Below, one piece after another: positions 50,927 to 63,166 of a stretch of 64,000 bases of DNA. How positions within the stretch are numbered: the first letter of the stretch is position 1; every line of letters begins with the position of its first letter. A program made the translations under genes and the position numbers. This stretch comes from Galaxea fascicularis. Its lineage: Eukaryota > Cnidaria > Anthozoa > Scleractinia > Euphylliidae. The stretch is from assembly GCA_948470475.1 (NCBI GenBank), contig OX419338.1, forward strand, positions 30,203,182 through 30,267,181, given 5' to 3'. The notes beneath the pieces were generated by a model, which saw only the letters and a program-made list of their open reading frames with translations, did not search any database and was not told where the DNA came from.

Positions 50927-52500
50927 CTATTTAATTTTGAGCTCTTGCCATTTGAAATCTTTTTCTGGACACAAGAGTTCTGAGCTTCTCGCCTTTGAAC
51001 CTATCCATAACGCGTCGGTTTTATTGTTGTTAAGTCTGAGGCCAGATATCTTGCTGAATTTTTCTATAACGTCGAGAGAGGATTCAAGCGTGTCTTGTGA
51101 GCCGTCTAGAATTAATGTGGTATCATCTGCATATTGACTTAATTTAATTTCAGTTTGGCTGATTGAAATACCTTTAATACTAGGGTCCCGTCGAATTGCA
51201 TTAGCTAGAACTTCGACGGAAAGAACAAATAAATATGGAGATAAAGGGCAACCCTGTCTCACCCTTCTTTCAATTTTAAAACAATCGCTCATCCACCCGT
51301 TATTTATTATGCAGCTTTCAATATCACAATAAAGAGTTCGTATCCATTTTTGGATCGAGAGGCCGAAGCCATAGTGTTGTAAGGTTTTTTCAATAAATGG
51401 CCATTCGAGGGTATGGAAGGCTTTTTCGAAGTCTAAAAGCAAAATCAAACCAGGGCTATTTTCTTTAGCCGTGTAGTTAATGATGCTATCGATCAAACGT
51501 ATATTTTCACCAATAAACCTGCCTTTGATAAATCCTGTCTGGTCATTGTTGATGAGTTTTGGGAGAGTAGCTTGGATTCTATTTGCGATTGACTTTGCGG
51601 CTATTTTGTAGTGGCAGTTTAAAAGAGATAAAGGTCGCCAATTTTTTATATTTCTAAGATCTGTTTCTTTCTTGGGAATGAGTTTTATTAATCCTCGTCT
51701 CTGAGTGATTGGTAGTTTACCGGTGTCGTATGAAAAGTTAAGCGCGGAGATAAGAGCGTCGGAAATATCGCTCCAAAACAATTTGTAGAACTCTGCTGGT
51801 AAACCGTCTGTCCCAGGAGTTTTGCTGTCGGCCATTTGTTTCAAGGAAGAGAGACATTCTGTTTCTGTAAGAGGGCCTTCACAGGACGTTTCTTCTGCTT
51901 TTGAGAGATGTACGTCGCCCACTTCCGGAAAGAAAAATTGGTTGATGGATGGATCTTGTCCATCAGTCAGTTTTGTTGTGTATAGATTTTTATAAAAAGA
52001 GAGGCATTCTTTTAATATCTCGCTGTCTTTTGCAATAAAATTATCGTTATTTATTCTCAGCTGGCTTATTGTTCCTTGTTTATAATGTCTTTTTTCCAGA
52101 TTAAGGAAATATCTGGTAGTTTTCTCGCCTTCGTTGTACCAACGGCTCTGCGACCTCAAAATAGCACCTTTTGTTCGATATTCTATTATCGTTTCGTGTT
52201 GTTCTTTTTTACTTTTCAGTACATTTAAAAGTTGTTCACGTAGTTGTCCTTCAATGTTTTTTGTCTTCCAGTGTTCTTTCGAGGGTGTTTATGGTCTTTT
52301 CTAATTCGTCTGCCTGGTCGGCTCTTTTTTTTTTTCCCTTTGTTTTGCGGCATATAATAGTGACGCTTCTCTTATCTTTAGTTTTATCACCTCCCATAGG
52401 AGAGCAGGAGAGACCGAAGAGTTGTTTGCATATTCACTTTTTGTGTCTTGGATCGTATTTTTTATATTGGTAATATAATTATCTTCTGAGAGAAAGGATG
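50927..52500 (-). pseudogene. LINE reverse transcriptase (L1/Tx1 clade)
   Basis: 410-codon frame (50927-52159) plus the upstream frame to the gap. RT motifs are present in order: KTPGTDGLPAEFYKLFW, IKNWRPLSLLNCHYKI, QTGFIKGRFIGENIR, LLLDFEKAFHTLEW (catalytic Asp), RQGCPLSPYLFVLSVE and QYADDTTLIL (catalytic YADD). The frame is locally open, but the element as a whole is broken at both ends, so it cannot work in cis. Confidence 0.8.
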
Positions 52501-52700
52501 NNNNNNNNNNNNNNNNNNNNNNNNNNNNNNNNNNNNNNNNNNNNNNNNNNNNNNNNNNNNNNNNNNNNNNNNNNNNNNNNNNNNNNNNNNNNNNNNNNNN
52601 NNNNNNNNNNNNNNNNNNNNNNNNNNNNNNNNNNNNNNNNNNNNNNNNNNNNNNNNNNNNNNNNNNNNNNNNNNNNNNNNNNNNNNNNNNNNNNNNNNNN
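52501..52700. other. Assembly gap (200 N)
   Basis: Run of exactly 200 unknown bases between the LINE and the tRNA-like array. A round 200-N gap usually has an arbitrary size, so the array may be longer. Confidence 0.98.
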
Positions 52701-52758
52701 GTGGTTAAGGCATCCGACCGGTAATCTGGAGACCCAGGTTCGATTCCTGGCTGGACCA
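52701..52758 (+). tRNA. tRNA-like gene, array 2 copy 1, 5' end in gap
   Basis: From GTGGTTAAGGC in the D arm to the 3' end; the first 14 bases are lost in the gap. Confidence 0.55.
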
Positions 52759-53071
52759 CATTTTCACTCATTTCTTTAGTTGTGTAATTTCTGTTCCTTC
52801 TTAACTTGATTTGAATTTACTTGACAGATAACACTGTGAATCGCCATCTAACCAGGAATAGGGTGGTGATCCTAGAGAAATGAGGCAATCAGTTGCTCAT
52901 AATCCTCTCCCCAACCTTAACTTTCATAAATTTCCACAGGGGGATTGGGCCGTGCATCGCCGATCGACCGGGGGGTAGTGAGGTGATCCTGATCTGCACG
53001 AAAATGTGACGCATGTCTCCCCGGACCTACCCACATGAAGGTCAATTATCAGCCGCGTTGCCAGCGTGGTT

Positions 53072-53143
53072 GGTTCAGTGGCCGAGTGGTTAAGGCATCC
53101 GACCGGTAATCTGGAGACCCAGGTTCGATTCCTGGCTGGACCA
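53072..53143 (+). tRNA. tRNA-like gene, array 2 copy 2 (GGU at anticodon position)
   Basis: Acceptor stem GGTTCAG/CTGGACC with one G-U pair, Ser/Leu-type D arm (GCCGAGTGGTTAAGGC), T arm CCAGG TTCGATT CCTGG. The anticodon loop CCGGTAA puts GGT at 34-36 with C at 33, and the anticodon stem has a mismatch or bulge. The variable loop is short, unlike true Ser/Leu tRNAs. More likely a tRNA-derived repeat. Confidence 0.6.
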
Positions 53144-53456
53144 CATTTTCACTCATTTCTTTAGTTGTGTAATTTCTGTTCCTTCTTAACTTGATTTGAA
53201 TTTACTTGACAGATAACACTGTGAATCGCCATCTAACCAGGAATAGGGTGGTGATCCTAGAGAAATGAGGCAATCAGTTGCTCATAATCCTCTCCCCAAC
53301 CTTAACTTTCATAAATTTCCACAGGGGGATTGGGCCGTGCATCGCCGATCGACCGGGGGGTAGTGAGGTGATCCTGATCTGCACGAAAATGTGACGCATG
53401 TCTCCCCGGACCTACCCACATGAAGGTCAATTATCAGCCGCGTTGCCAGCGTGGTT

Positions 53457-53528
53457 GGTTCAGTGGCCGAGTGGTTAAGGCATCCGACCGGTAATCTGGA
53501 GACCCAGGTTCGATTCCTGGCTGGACCA
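53457..53528 (+). tRNA. tRNA-like gene, array 2 copy 3
   Basis: Identical to copy 2. Confidence 0.6.
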
Positions 53529-53841
53529 CATTTTCACTCATTTCTTTAGTTGTGTAATTTCTGTTCCTTCTTAACTTGATTTGAATTTACTTGACAGATA
53601 ACACTGTGAATCGCCATCTAACCAGGAATAGGGTGGTGATCCTAGAGAAATGAGGCAATCAGTTGCTCATAATCCTCTCCCCAACCTTAACTTTCATAAA
53701 TTTCCACAGGGGGATTGGGCCGTGCATCGCCGATCGACCGGGGGGTAGTGAGGTGATCCTGATCTGCACGAAAATGTGACGCATGTCTCCCCGGACCTAC
53801 CCACATGAAGGTCAATTATCAGCCGCGTTGCCAGCGTGGTT

Positions 53842-53913
53842 GGTTCAGTGGCCGAGTGGTTAAGGCATCCGACCGGTAATCTGGAGACCCAGGTTCGATT
53901 CCTGGCTGGACCA
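53842..53913 (+). tRNA. tRNA-like gene, array 2 copy 4
   Basis: Identical to copy 2. Confidence 0.6.
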
Positions 53914-54226
53914 CATTTTCACTCATTTCTTTAGTTGTGTAATTTCTGTTCCTTCTTAACTTGATTTGAATTTACTTGACAGATAACACTGTGAATCGCC
54001 ATCTAACCAGGAATAGGGTGGTGATCCTAGAGAAATGAGGCAATCAGTTGCTCATAATCCTCTCCCCAACCTTAACTTTCATAAATTTCCACAGGGGGAT
54101 TGGGCCGTGCATCGCCGATCGACCGGGGGGTAGTGAGGTGATCCTGATCTGCACGAAAATGTGACGCATGTCTCCCCGGACCTACCCACATGAAGGTCAA
54201 TTATCAGCCGCGTTGCCAGCGTGGTT

Positions 54227-54298
54227 GGTTCAGTGGCCGAGTGGTTAAGGCATCCGACCGGTAATCTGGAGACCCAGGTTCGATTCCTGGCTGGACCA
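54227..54298 (+). tRNA. tRNA-like gene, array 2 copy 5
   Basis: Identical to copy 2. Confidence 0.6.
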
Positions 54299-54611
54299 CA
54301 TTTTCACTCATTTCTTTAGTTGTGTAATTTCTGTTCCTTCTTAACTTGATTTGAATTTACTTGACAGATAACACTGTGAATCGCCATCTAACCAGGAATA
54401 GGGTGGTGATCCTAGAGAAATGAGGCAATCAGTTGCTCATAATCCTCTCCCCAACCTTAACTTTCATAAATTTCCACAGGGGGATTGGGCCGTGCATCGC
54501 CGATCGACCGGGGGGTAGTGAGGTGATCCTGATCTGCACGAAAATGTGACGCATGTCTCCCCGGACCTACCCACATGAAGGTCAATTATCAGCCGCGTTG
54601 CCAGCGTGGTT

Positions 54612-54683
54612 GGTTCAGTGGCCGAGTGGTTAAGGCATCCGACCGGTAATCTGGAGACCCAGGTTCGATTCCTGGCTGGACCA
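54612..54683 (+). tRNA. tRNA-like gene, array 2 copy 6
   Basis: Identical to copy 2; its spacer is cut after 50 bp by the (TA)n tract. Confidence 0.6.
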
Positions 54684-54733
54684 CATTTTCACTCATTTCT
54701 TTAGTTGTGTAATTTCTGTTCCTTCTTAACTTG

Positions 54734-54735
<2 letters not shown>

Positions 54736-54768
<33 letters not shown>
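54736..54768. repeat. (TA)n microsatellite at the array end
   Basis: About 16 TA units join the truncated array unit to unrelated sequence. AT-rich simple repeats often form the tail of a SINE. Confidence 0.9.
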
Positions 54769-54770
<2 letters not shown>

Positions 54771-55474
54771 TAGCATGACAAGCAGCAGTTGTGGTTTTCC
54801 AGGTTTCAAGGTTAGGAAATCCCAAATACAAGGGTTTCCAAGTCACTGTGATACCATTATCTTAGCCTCATCTTATAATGATGGAGGTTTTATTGACCAA
54901 CAAATTCTTGATGCAGGAAGTATTGAGAACTACAGTGAGCCTCTTTGAAAACGTTTTCTCTCTTTTTAGAATTCGATGCAATATGAAGACTGGACTTCTT
55001 TTAGGGTTCACTACCGAATGATAAAGGAAGACTCCGGGGATGCATGGTTTAGCACCTTGCCCTTCCGGTTACTAACAGACCCTTATGTTTGAGTTATATG
55101 CTTACGTGGTACGTTTCAACTAAAAAATGAATTTGAATGGTGTACATGAAATAAATATATAAAATAAATACTGTGTTTATAGTGGAAGTGCACTTAGCTA
55201 AGGAGCTAGTTTACAGGCACTCCACCTAAATCCCAAGAAACAAATAATTCAATTAAACATAACATGATAAGAATCCCAACTGGCTGGGGGCAAACCAGTT
55301 GGCTATTTACAAGGATGACCGAGAGGTCATATAAGTCATTATGTGAACTCCGGAAACTGTGAGGATCATTCTTCATTTGATGACAAATGAATACCTGCTA
55401 CTGTATCTTAATTAACGTTAATTTCAGCATAAGAGTATTTCTTTTTCGGAATTTGGCATAATGTCACATTGCGG

Positions 55475-55622
55475 GACGAAATTTGTGTTAAACATTGTGT
55501 TTGGGGTTAAGATGTCGTGGCCTCAATGTTTGCGTAGATTTACATATACCACTTGGTCCTGCACACTTTGCAGCTGTAGTGATATATTTCATATAGCACA
55601 TTTACTTTATATTAAATAGAAT
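55475..55622. repeat. 5' flank block shared with 26380-26515
   Basis: Same GTGTTTGGGGTTAAGATGTC and GCAGCTGTAGTGATATATTT landmarks. Here it lies about 7.7 kb upstream of gene B's first exon, with the LINE and tRNA-like array in between. Confidence 0.6.
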
Positions 55623-57442
55623 ATGTCAGAGTGTCTTCGAGTAGAATATCGTCAAACTTCGTTGAAAAACGTATTCTTGACTGATCAAAAACACAAAAGG
55701 ATATATATGAAAAATATATATATGAAAAGTCACACTTCATTTGAAAGGGTAGCAAGACAATTTACCAAAAACTCCCCTTCAGGGAACCCATAGTATTTTA
55801 ATTGATGCGCCGAATATTTCAGGAAAATGACTGTAAACTTTGCACAAGAATCTGTTTTTCAGTAACTGATAGGTCGTTACGTTGCTCTCAATTAGTGGCT
55901 AATGACCAAGATTATTCTTGTTATCACTGGAAATGCCTGCAATGCTATTATCTTCCTCATTTGGCTACTAAAGAACTCTTTAGTGCTTAACAGTGATAAA
56001 CTTAGAGCACTTAGCTGAAGACCTCTTATGGGCCTACTGAAACAACTAATCACTACATAACGACTCTGATCACACAAGCTATAGTAGGTAAGCTATATGG
56101 TTTCCAAAAATGGAAGCGTCGGGTTTCTTTTTTTATATAAACTAAATTCGTTTTTGAGACGACATTACGGCTTTATAATGACGGCTAGTTAGGAGAAAAT
56201 GTATTTCTGTATTGGGCGGAGTCGCGAAGCACACCTCACACGCAGTCAAAAGGGCACCGAGTTCGCGATACAGTTAAGTAACCCAGTTTCTTTTTTTTTC
56301 TTTTTCTGTACGCGTCAAATGAGGCTTCTGTGTGGAATAGGCGTTATCGACTGCGCCGTGAGATTTCACGCTGTATCTCTGTCGTGATCCACAATAATTG
56401 ATCATCCCTTACTCGCTTTTTCTTAATAAGCGCGTGTCGCCCAGTAATCTTACAGGTCGTCTACGTTATCATAAATGTAGGCAGTATCTCAAGCGGGACG
56501 TTACTTTAATCGTCTGGGAAAGCGTCATAGGTATACTATCGAATACTCCGCCCTCTATAATTCAAGTTATCACTGGTAGACACCTAATTCAGTTTCCACA
56601 GCAGTGGCTGAGAATTCAGTACTTTTTGCGGAATTTCCCTCAGCGGTTGGAAAATCGCCGCGCTCGCTGGCTCAACACTTAGGATTGTATTCTTTCTGGT
56701 ACTTTATTCACACTTCACGGGCATATTCGTTCAATCTGGTGACAAGTTCCATTCACGATCCTTTCGACGTCTAACTTACACGTACAACATTCCTCTATTA
56801 CCCTGTTACGTACATTCTTAATTTCCCAATTATTTAATTTTGTACGTTACAAGTTCATTTAGTTACATTTCCGAGTCCTGCACGACTTTCACTTTAACCT
56901 ATTGTAGACTAATCCAATTACATAACTGTCACACCTTGTATTCAGGACACGAAATGTCCCACAATCGTTCACATCACAGGATGTTCCCACCCATTACGTC
57001 CTAAATTAACGTCTGTTTCAATGTCACAATTAATTTTTAATTAGTTCCATGCATTACTTACTTATGCAAGCAAATGTTCCACAACAGCACTTTTTTTTCA
57101 ATTTGTAGTACTTGAGGCGCGTACGCGTTATTTGCTCATTAGACCCTTTAAAGTTGGAGTTATTTTTAGATTCTATGCGTTTCACTACCTTTTCAATAGC
57201 ATACTTTTCTATATTCCTTTTTGGTATAAAACACCGCGATTAGGATCGATTTCTCTAAAGGCAAACCTGACGGTTGACAGTACCCCTAAGTAGTTTAGCT
57301 TACGATAATAAGTAGCTCTCAATTTAAAAGCTAAAACGCCATCTTGAACATGTTATACTTAGGTCAACATATGGAAGAAAAAAATAATTTAGTCCAACCC
57401 CATGCCAACTTCTGCTTCTTTCATCAATAGGCCATTTCCGAG
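55623..57442. other. Intergenic, no supported gene
   Basis: Contains several short frames without family resemblance. About 56190-56700 has a different base texture, less AT-rich with many TTAC/CGT words, and may be a decayed element. Confidence 0.3.
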
Positions 57443-57595
57443 TTCATGTCTGCCTCCTCTTCAAAGCGAGTCTAAGTGCGAAGTTTTTGTTATGAAAATT
57501 AGTTTTCATTCATATGTAAAGTAGAACTAATTACCATCACAAAAACTCCGCGCTTAGACTCGCTTTGAAGAGGAGGCAGACATGAATCAAAGTGA
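57443..57595. repeat. Foldback MITE with 48-bp arms
   Basis: TTCATGTCTGCCTCCTCTTC and the next 28 bases are inverted at the right with only a few mismatches, around an AT-rich centre of about 57 bp. Confidence 0.75.
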
Positions 57596-58430
57596 GATTA
57601 AGAAACGTTAAAGCAAAGCCCAATAGCGGAATTAGTAGTCAAAATAACAACTCAAAAGCAGGTAACAACTGGTCAAAGTGGTCACCCACTGTAAATATTA
57701 ATTTACCCTGTAAATTTTCAACTTTTCCAGTGACTTTGACACGATAGATGCCACCTGCCCCCAAATAGGCGCCAATTCACTGATTAATCCCGGGATTTAT
57801 GTTTCTTTCTTGCCAAGCTTGTGTAGTTTACACTCTCTCGCAGTTCTACTACAGACCAATGTTAACGTCGTCCGGATAACAGGCAAGGGGAACGCCTTTA
57901 AATGTCTTTAAACCGAAATTGAAACGTCGTCTGCGCGTTAGCAGAGTATAAACTTACTTACAAATGATATGCATTTGTTTTATACATTGTTCTTATTTTT
58001 TTTTGCTTTGTTTGACTCATGACGTCATTCGTGCAGCGATACTTATCGGAGAATCATCTAAACCAATCAAACGTTCAGTGCATATAAAACGAGCCGAGTT
58101 ACACCGTCCGTCATATATTAAATGTTAATTGCAAGGAAATCGTTCTATTCTAAATACTGTGTGTTCTTATAATGACATTTTAATGTTCACTTCGTGATTT
58201 TTTTTAAGTTAAGAAAAAGAAGTAAAATGTAAGTGTCTCAATCATTTCATCGCCGGTATATTGAATTAGTTAATGTATTTATATACCAAATACATAACGT
58301 TTATATAAAAATGGGCATAACCTAAAAGAAAACTGATTCCACAAGTTACCCCCTTGGCTACCAGCTTCTACTCGAATTTTGCAAAAAAAAAAGAAACAGC
58401 AACAAATTAAAACGACGACAACAACAATAA
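57596..58430. other. 3' flank of gene C, no other gene seen
   Basis: AT-rich; contains A-runs near 58381-58394. No exon or transposon end recognised. Confidence 0.3.
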
Positions 58431-61400
58431 CTATTCAATGGTTACTATTTCGCAAATAAATTCCTTTTCTTCCAGGCAACTATTATCATGCCACTGAGCG
58501 TTAAAATGTGTACCGAAATATGTCCCCATTCGTATTCCTCCACAATCCTTATTGTTTACATAATTTGGCTTTGGCTGATTTGGTCCCCAGTTTTCGTAGC
58601 CGGTCAATCCAGTTCCGTCGGACCACTTCCAGTCTCTTTCTACTGCAACGTCCGTCAGTCCAATCCAGTAATCTACCCTTCTTTTAGCAAGATATTTATT
58701 CTCAATAAACTTGTTCTCGCCGGCTGATTCAATCTTTATCAACAGTCCACAGGAGCTCCTGCAAATCGCATCCGCCTGGAACCAGGTTTGAGGTGTTGTG
58801 AAGAGTTTATAGCACGAGCTGCCATAACTGGTCCATGATGAAGACGGGCAAAGCACTAATAAGGATATCAAATATAATTTATTTCATTTTCAGCCCAGGC
58901 TGAACCTGACTGGACCACCACCCACCACCCGTCACCCGTAATCCGTAACCCATTATCCTTCACCCGCGCCCCATCTCTTCCCGCTTAGCTAGCTCCATGT
59001 TCCCAAGAGGGACACTCACATAAGTCAGTCCAGTCGAAGATTTAGACGGAAACGTCACATTGGTGACACAATATTCCAGAAACGGCTGCACTAGCTCACT
59101 TGCACGTTGCCCCAATAACCAAGAAACCTTATTTGTCTACTTCTTCCCCTCATTGGAATGGTAATATACGGTTACCGCACGGGTTCCTAGTTGACTTCAA
59201 ATGTTGCTTTCCATTGGGCTTTCGCTTTGTAATTGCTACAAGAATTGCTTCGGTAATTGTGATAGTCTTACTCAACAATATCATCAGTTTTTTTTTCAAA
59301 CGTTGAAATATTAAATTTTCACGGGCAATTCAATAATAGAGCGGGATTCACCCTTCTCAAAGAATTCCCAATGCTTAAAAAGCTATAAAAAAATAAATTT
59401 GTTTCTGATTTTTCTTCAAAGCCTGAAAATCCCAAAGCACTACTGTAATGTTTCGTGGGTGTCTTTGTATCTGTAAGTTCTTAGTGTGCGCCCTTTTCCC
59501 GTCGTATTATAGCTAAGTAGCAGTAAAGTAAAGGCTGGGCTGCGATCGCTAGAAAGTAAATGAAGAACATTGTTCGCGCCACTCCTCAAATTCAACATGG
59601 CGGCTGTGAATAGACGACTAGTGCTTAAAGCTGTTTTTTTTTTCTACTTATCGGTGTAGAAGACGTAGAAGACGACGTGAAAGACGAAGCCCCATGGGGT
59701 TCGAGAGACCTTCCAGAGGTATTTTGTTTTCGGGAACGCAGTGCATTCTGGTATTTTGCTGTCGCTACGATTGCTGAGAGAGAATGAAGTCTATCTCAGC
59801 AATCGTTGTTGCTGCGATCGTTGTGATCACTACGATCGCTGGACACTCAATGGTTTCCATATGATCGCTACGATCGCTGAACTTTTTTTCCATTAATCGT
59901 AGCGATCGTAGCGATCATATGGAAACCATCCGTTATGCAGAATGTAAGGCCTATTGTGTTAGAGAGAGCTTACGCGTGCATGTTTTGCCATCCCCAGTGA
60001 ATTCAGACTTGCATGAACATCCAAATGAGCCAGGGACATTGCTGCAGATAGCACAAGGAGAGCAGTTGTGGCTTTCTGCTTTGCATTCATCAATATCTGC
60101 AATTGCGCAAATTTTTCACTTAAACCCTTCAGTTTTCACAAACATTTACATTAACAATGTTGCGATCCACACTATCGCTCAAGGCTCGATCACTTGAAAA
60201 TGGAATATCTGGGGAAGCTGATTTGGAAGAACAATTAACTCGGGCTCCAGTTACCGTAAACAAGAGTGTAAGGATTGATACAATCTGAATTTCACTAACA
60301 GTTACCGGAGCTACAGGCAAGTTGCATCATCTGCGAGAATCATTTTGATATATCCTTTTTTTTTCTTTTTGGACTTCTTTAGTTATTTCCTTTGAAGAGC
60401 CCAGAACGGTGACTTCACTTTTAATAAATCCCTTACCATTGCAAACTACGCCATCTTGAGTGTAGCCAGGTTTGCAATTGCATTCAAACGTCCCTGGCTT
60501 ATTAACACAGTCTGCGTTTACTGAACAGTTGTTAGCGTCTGATGTATAGCATTCATTTAAATCTGTAAGAGAGGGAAATTTCACACACGTGTTTTAGTAA
60601 TTTGGTCGGCGTTCATCGAGGCACTTATGCCGGCCATAGCTTTGGTCTTAATAAAAAAATATATCGTTGTCGGACACATTAGCGATTGCATGCTTATAAT
60701 GTTGTTTTAGTCCATTTTGTTCACGAATGAATTGATGAATGTGGCCAGTTAAACGCAATTAATTTATTACAGAAAGACGACAGTCTGCACATTTTGAAGA
60801 TGAATCCTAACTTTTGTTGGGTGGCATGGCGCCATCTTTTTTATTTTCTTTTTTTTTAGGGTATACGCAAAGTAAGCACAACACACGATGTACTTAAGAA
60901 ATAGCAAGCAGCCGTTTGCATTAATCTCTCTATGATCGCATTTCTTGGCATAAGTCTCTGAGCAATTTGGGTGGAAGATTTTAATTTTTTTTATAGAGTC
61001 TTAGTAAACAATTCGTACTATATTTGTGTTATGGTAAATTGGTTTTGACTTCATTTTTATAAATTGGGGCCGGGTCCCTTTCTATGGTTTTGGCACTGAA
61101 TCTGATAATCCAAAATAGCGTTTCCAAAACGACAGTCAATCTGAAATCGCTATTACCGCTTGATATAATTTTATCCCCGGCGGTTTCGGAGCTTAACGAA
61201 TTGGAATTGTAACTTACTGTTTGCGTGCTTTTACGTTCAGATAAGTTAAAGTTTACTACTTAGGAGCGACGGCGACAGCAACAAAAACGTCATTTGAAAA
61301 TACAAATTTGCGTTTTTGTAACTTGTTCAACTTGGAGATTGGTGGCGAACCCTTCTCATGGGTCTAAATTACTATGTACGGCGTAAAGGTAAGGAAAAAG

Positions 61401-63166
61401 AAAGAAAAGTTGTCTGGGAAACCCAACATTTGGCCATTTCTCGTTGTTGTCTAGCAAAGGATGGTAGTACGCGAGAAGTGATTGTTTTTGCTCATGAACG
61501 TAAACCTATTGTTTGCTTGTAAGGGAGGCTGGGCTTACCATAACAATTTGCACCATCTCCAGTGTAACCAGGTCTGCACTTACACTCAAATGACCCAGGT
61601 TGATTGATACAATCTGCGTTTGGCGAACAATGACCGTGGTCAAGCATGCTACACTCGTCTACTATATCTGTTAAAAAAAATATTTGATTTAGTAAGGTAT
61701 AAATAAGGCAGTACGTTTTGCTGTTATGATTCTAGCCTGCAGAGGAGGCGAATATATTTTGAGGAGCGCGAGAGGTAAGCATTTATGAATTTCGGAACAT
61801 GGAGATTGCGAATAGGAGAGAAATTGACCAAAGGTCGCGGGTGTCACACAGAAAGACGAAGGAGCAAGATGGGGACAGTGTCCGTCGAAGTCAGTTATGT
61901 TTATGAAAGTCACTATTTATTAATCTTTTTATTACTTTCGCATTGACCATGATCCTCTATAGTCATATATCCTTTGCGACAGGCACATCTGTAGCCCCTA
62001 TAGGTAAACCCAACTTGACAAACGCTGATTTTCTTGGGGCAAGGGTCACCATGACAAAAATTCTAAATATAGAGGGGAAGAAAAGATAAATTAACGAAAC
62101 ATGTCAAGCAATGCCTGACCACGAGCAAGCCTTCGTCTTTGTTTCCACAGGGATACCATGTTTGCATTCCGGTACTAAGCAATCGTCGTGAATGGTTGAA
62201 CCCAGGATTCATATCATAAATACTGTTTAACGTGACATTGACTGACGTTTCGACAACCTTAGCGTCAGAGCCGGTAAAGTAACTTGTCTAACCCTGGGGG
62301 ATGGGTTAAATACTCTGGTCGTTGATATCATAAATTGGTCAACGAAGCTGTGATGTTATTGGTCTAGAATAGCTGCGTAGACTGTGAAAAGGGATATGAT
62401 TGGTGTGTTTCGATCCCTCCTTTGTTAGTCTAATCCCCGTATATTGTCATTAAACTTACGATAAGTCGGTCAGTCTGTTGTTTCGTTTAGTTCTCTCAGT
62501 GAGGGACTTCTGCTAGCAGGGAACGGTTATTTTCAAAGGAGATAAGGAGTTGCAGTCAGTTTATTGTGTAAGTAAGCATTAAATTTGAATTTGACAGTAA
62601 CAACGGTTCATTTCAACCAGTCTGAGGAATTTGGGAAAGTATCATGTTCTTGAAGCAGTAACAGGAGTAGTTTAAATGTCCAATGTATCGGGCATTTAGC
62701 TCTAGAGGGTTAAGCGGCCACACCGAAACCGTCATCCACTATCCGTCGACCAGTCAGCAAAGTGGCGTTAATGATTTTTCTATTGTTTTTTTTCCTCTGT
62801 TAACAGACAGGCCGCCATTAAGCGGCCGCCAATATCCGTTTCCCCTGGAGTGGCTGCTTAATAGGGGTTGAACTTTACTTTCAAACAGCCAACTCAGTAC
62901 CTCAACAGCGTTGTGAATGCAATGTTTCCTTTCCTCCAGTGAGGAGTGTGACGGGGTTTCATCAGTGTGATTGTTCAGCTCGCAAATAAGCTGTCCTTGC
63001 TTGTTAGGTCCCACATTGCTGGACAAGCAGTTAGGCTCCATGTAACACTTCACGCGACAGCTTCCTTCATCCGGCAGTTGCTCAGTTCTTATCACGTGCC
63101 CTGGTAGTGCTTTGCCGAGAATAGGTTGTTTGAATATTAACATGCGCTCGTAATCTGTTGCGGAAA
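58431..63166 (-). CDS. Gene C: secreted PAN-EGF-EGF-EGF-C-type lectin protein, first exon outside window
   Basis: Five minus-strand exons in matching phase. 62901-63166: PAN/apple domain ([22 protein letters not shown]). 61936-62062: EGF ([10 protein letters not shown]). 61539-61667: Ca-binding EGF ([18 protein letters not shown]). 60437-60562: Ca-binding EGF ([18 protein letters not shown]). 58431-58855: C-type lectin domain ([43 protein letters not shown]). The lectin exon has the WIGL core and the disulfide cysteines, but where Ca-dependent sugar binders have EPN or QPD it has QPKPN, so Ca-dependent specificity is uncertain. 357 residues are encoded in these exons. The signal-peptide exon should lie to the right of 63166 with phase 1, as in gene B. 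Confidence 0.8.
59850..59929. repeat. Perfect long palindrome with ATCGCTACGATCGC arms
   Basis: ATGGTTTCCATATGATCGCT is inverted at the right; arms of about 29 bp around a 20-bp T-rich centre. Several more CGATCG/GATCGC words lie directly upstream (59806-59845). Confidence 0.85.

Larger units (their letters stand above)
49166..52500 (-). mobile_element. L1/Tx1-type LINE, 5' end lost in gap
   Basis: Minus-strand non-LTR retrotransposon with RT, post-RT region and a C-terminal zinc-knuckle-like motif, then AT-rich 3' UTR. Endonuclease domain is not visible: it is truncated or in the gap. The repeated ATTATT near 49166 may be the tail. Confidence 0.8.
52701..54735 (+). repeat. Tandem array of tRNA-like units (385 bp)
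   Basis: Five full periods of 385 bp, near identical, with six tRNA-like copies, the first cut by the gap. Each unit carries Pol III boxes (A: TGGCCGAGTGG; B: GGTTCGATTCC) and a 313-bp spacer with GATCGACCGGGGGG. The array ends mid-unit in a (TA)n tract. Confidence 0.9.

Noticed and set aside
52301..52779. Frames crossing the run of N
   Set aside because: They exist only because unknown bases were treated as open; LINE sequence on one side and antisense tRNA on the other.
55892..56010. Short hydrophobic segment like a first membrane helix of a rhodopsin-type receptor
   Set aside because: MTKIILVITGNACNAIIFLI is suggestive, but no continuing receptor sequence or splice context follows; too short to call.
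56398..56682. 94-codon frame
   Set aside because: No recognisable motif, no splice or promoter context, in a stretch of odd composition; kept only as a note on possible decayed element.
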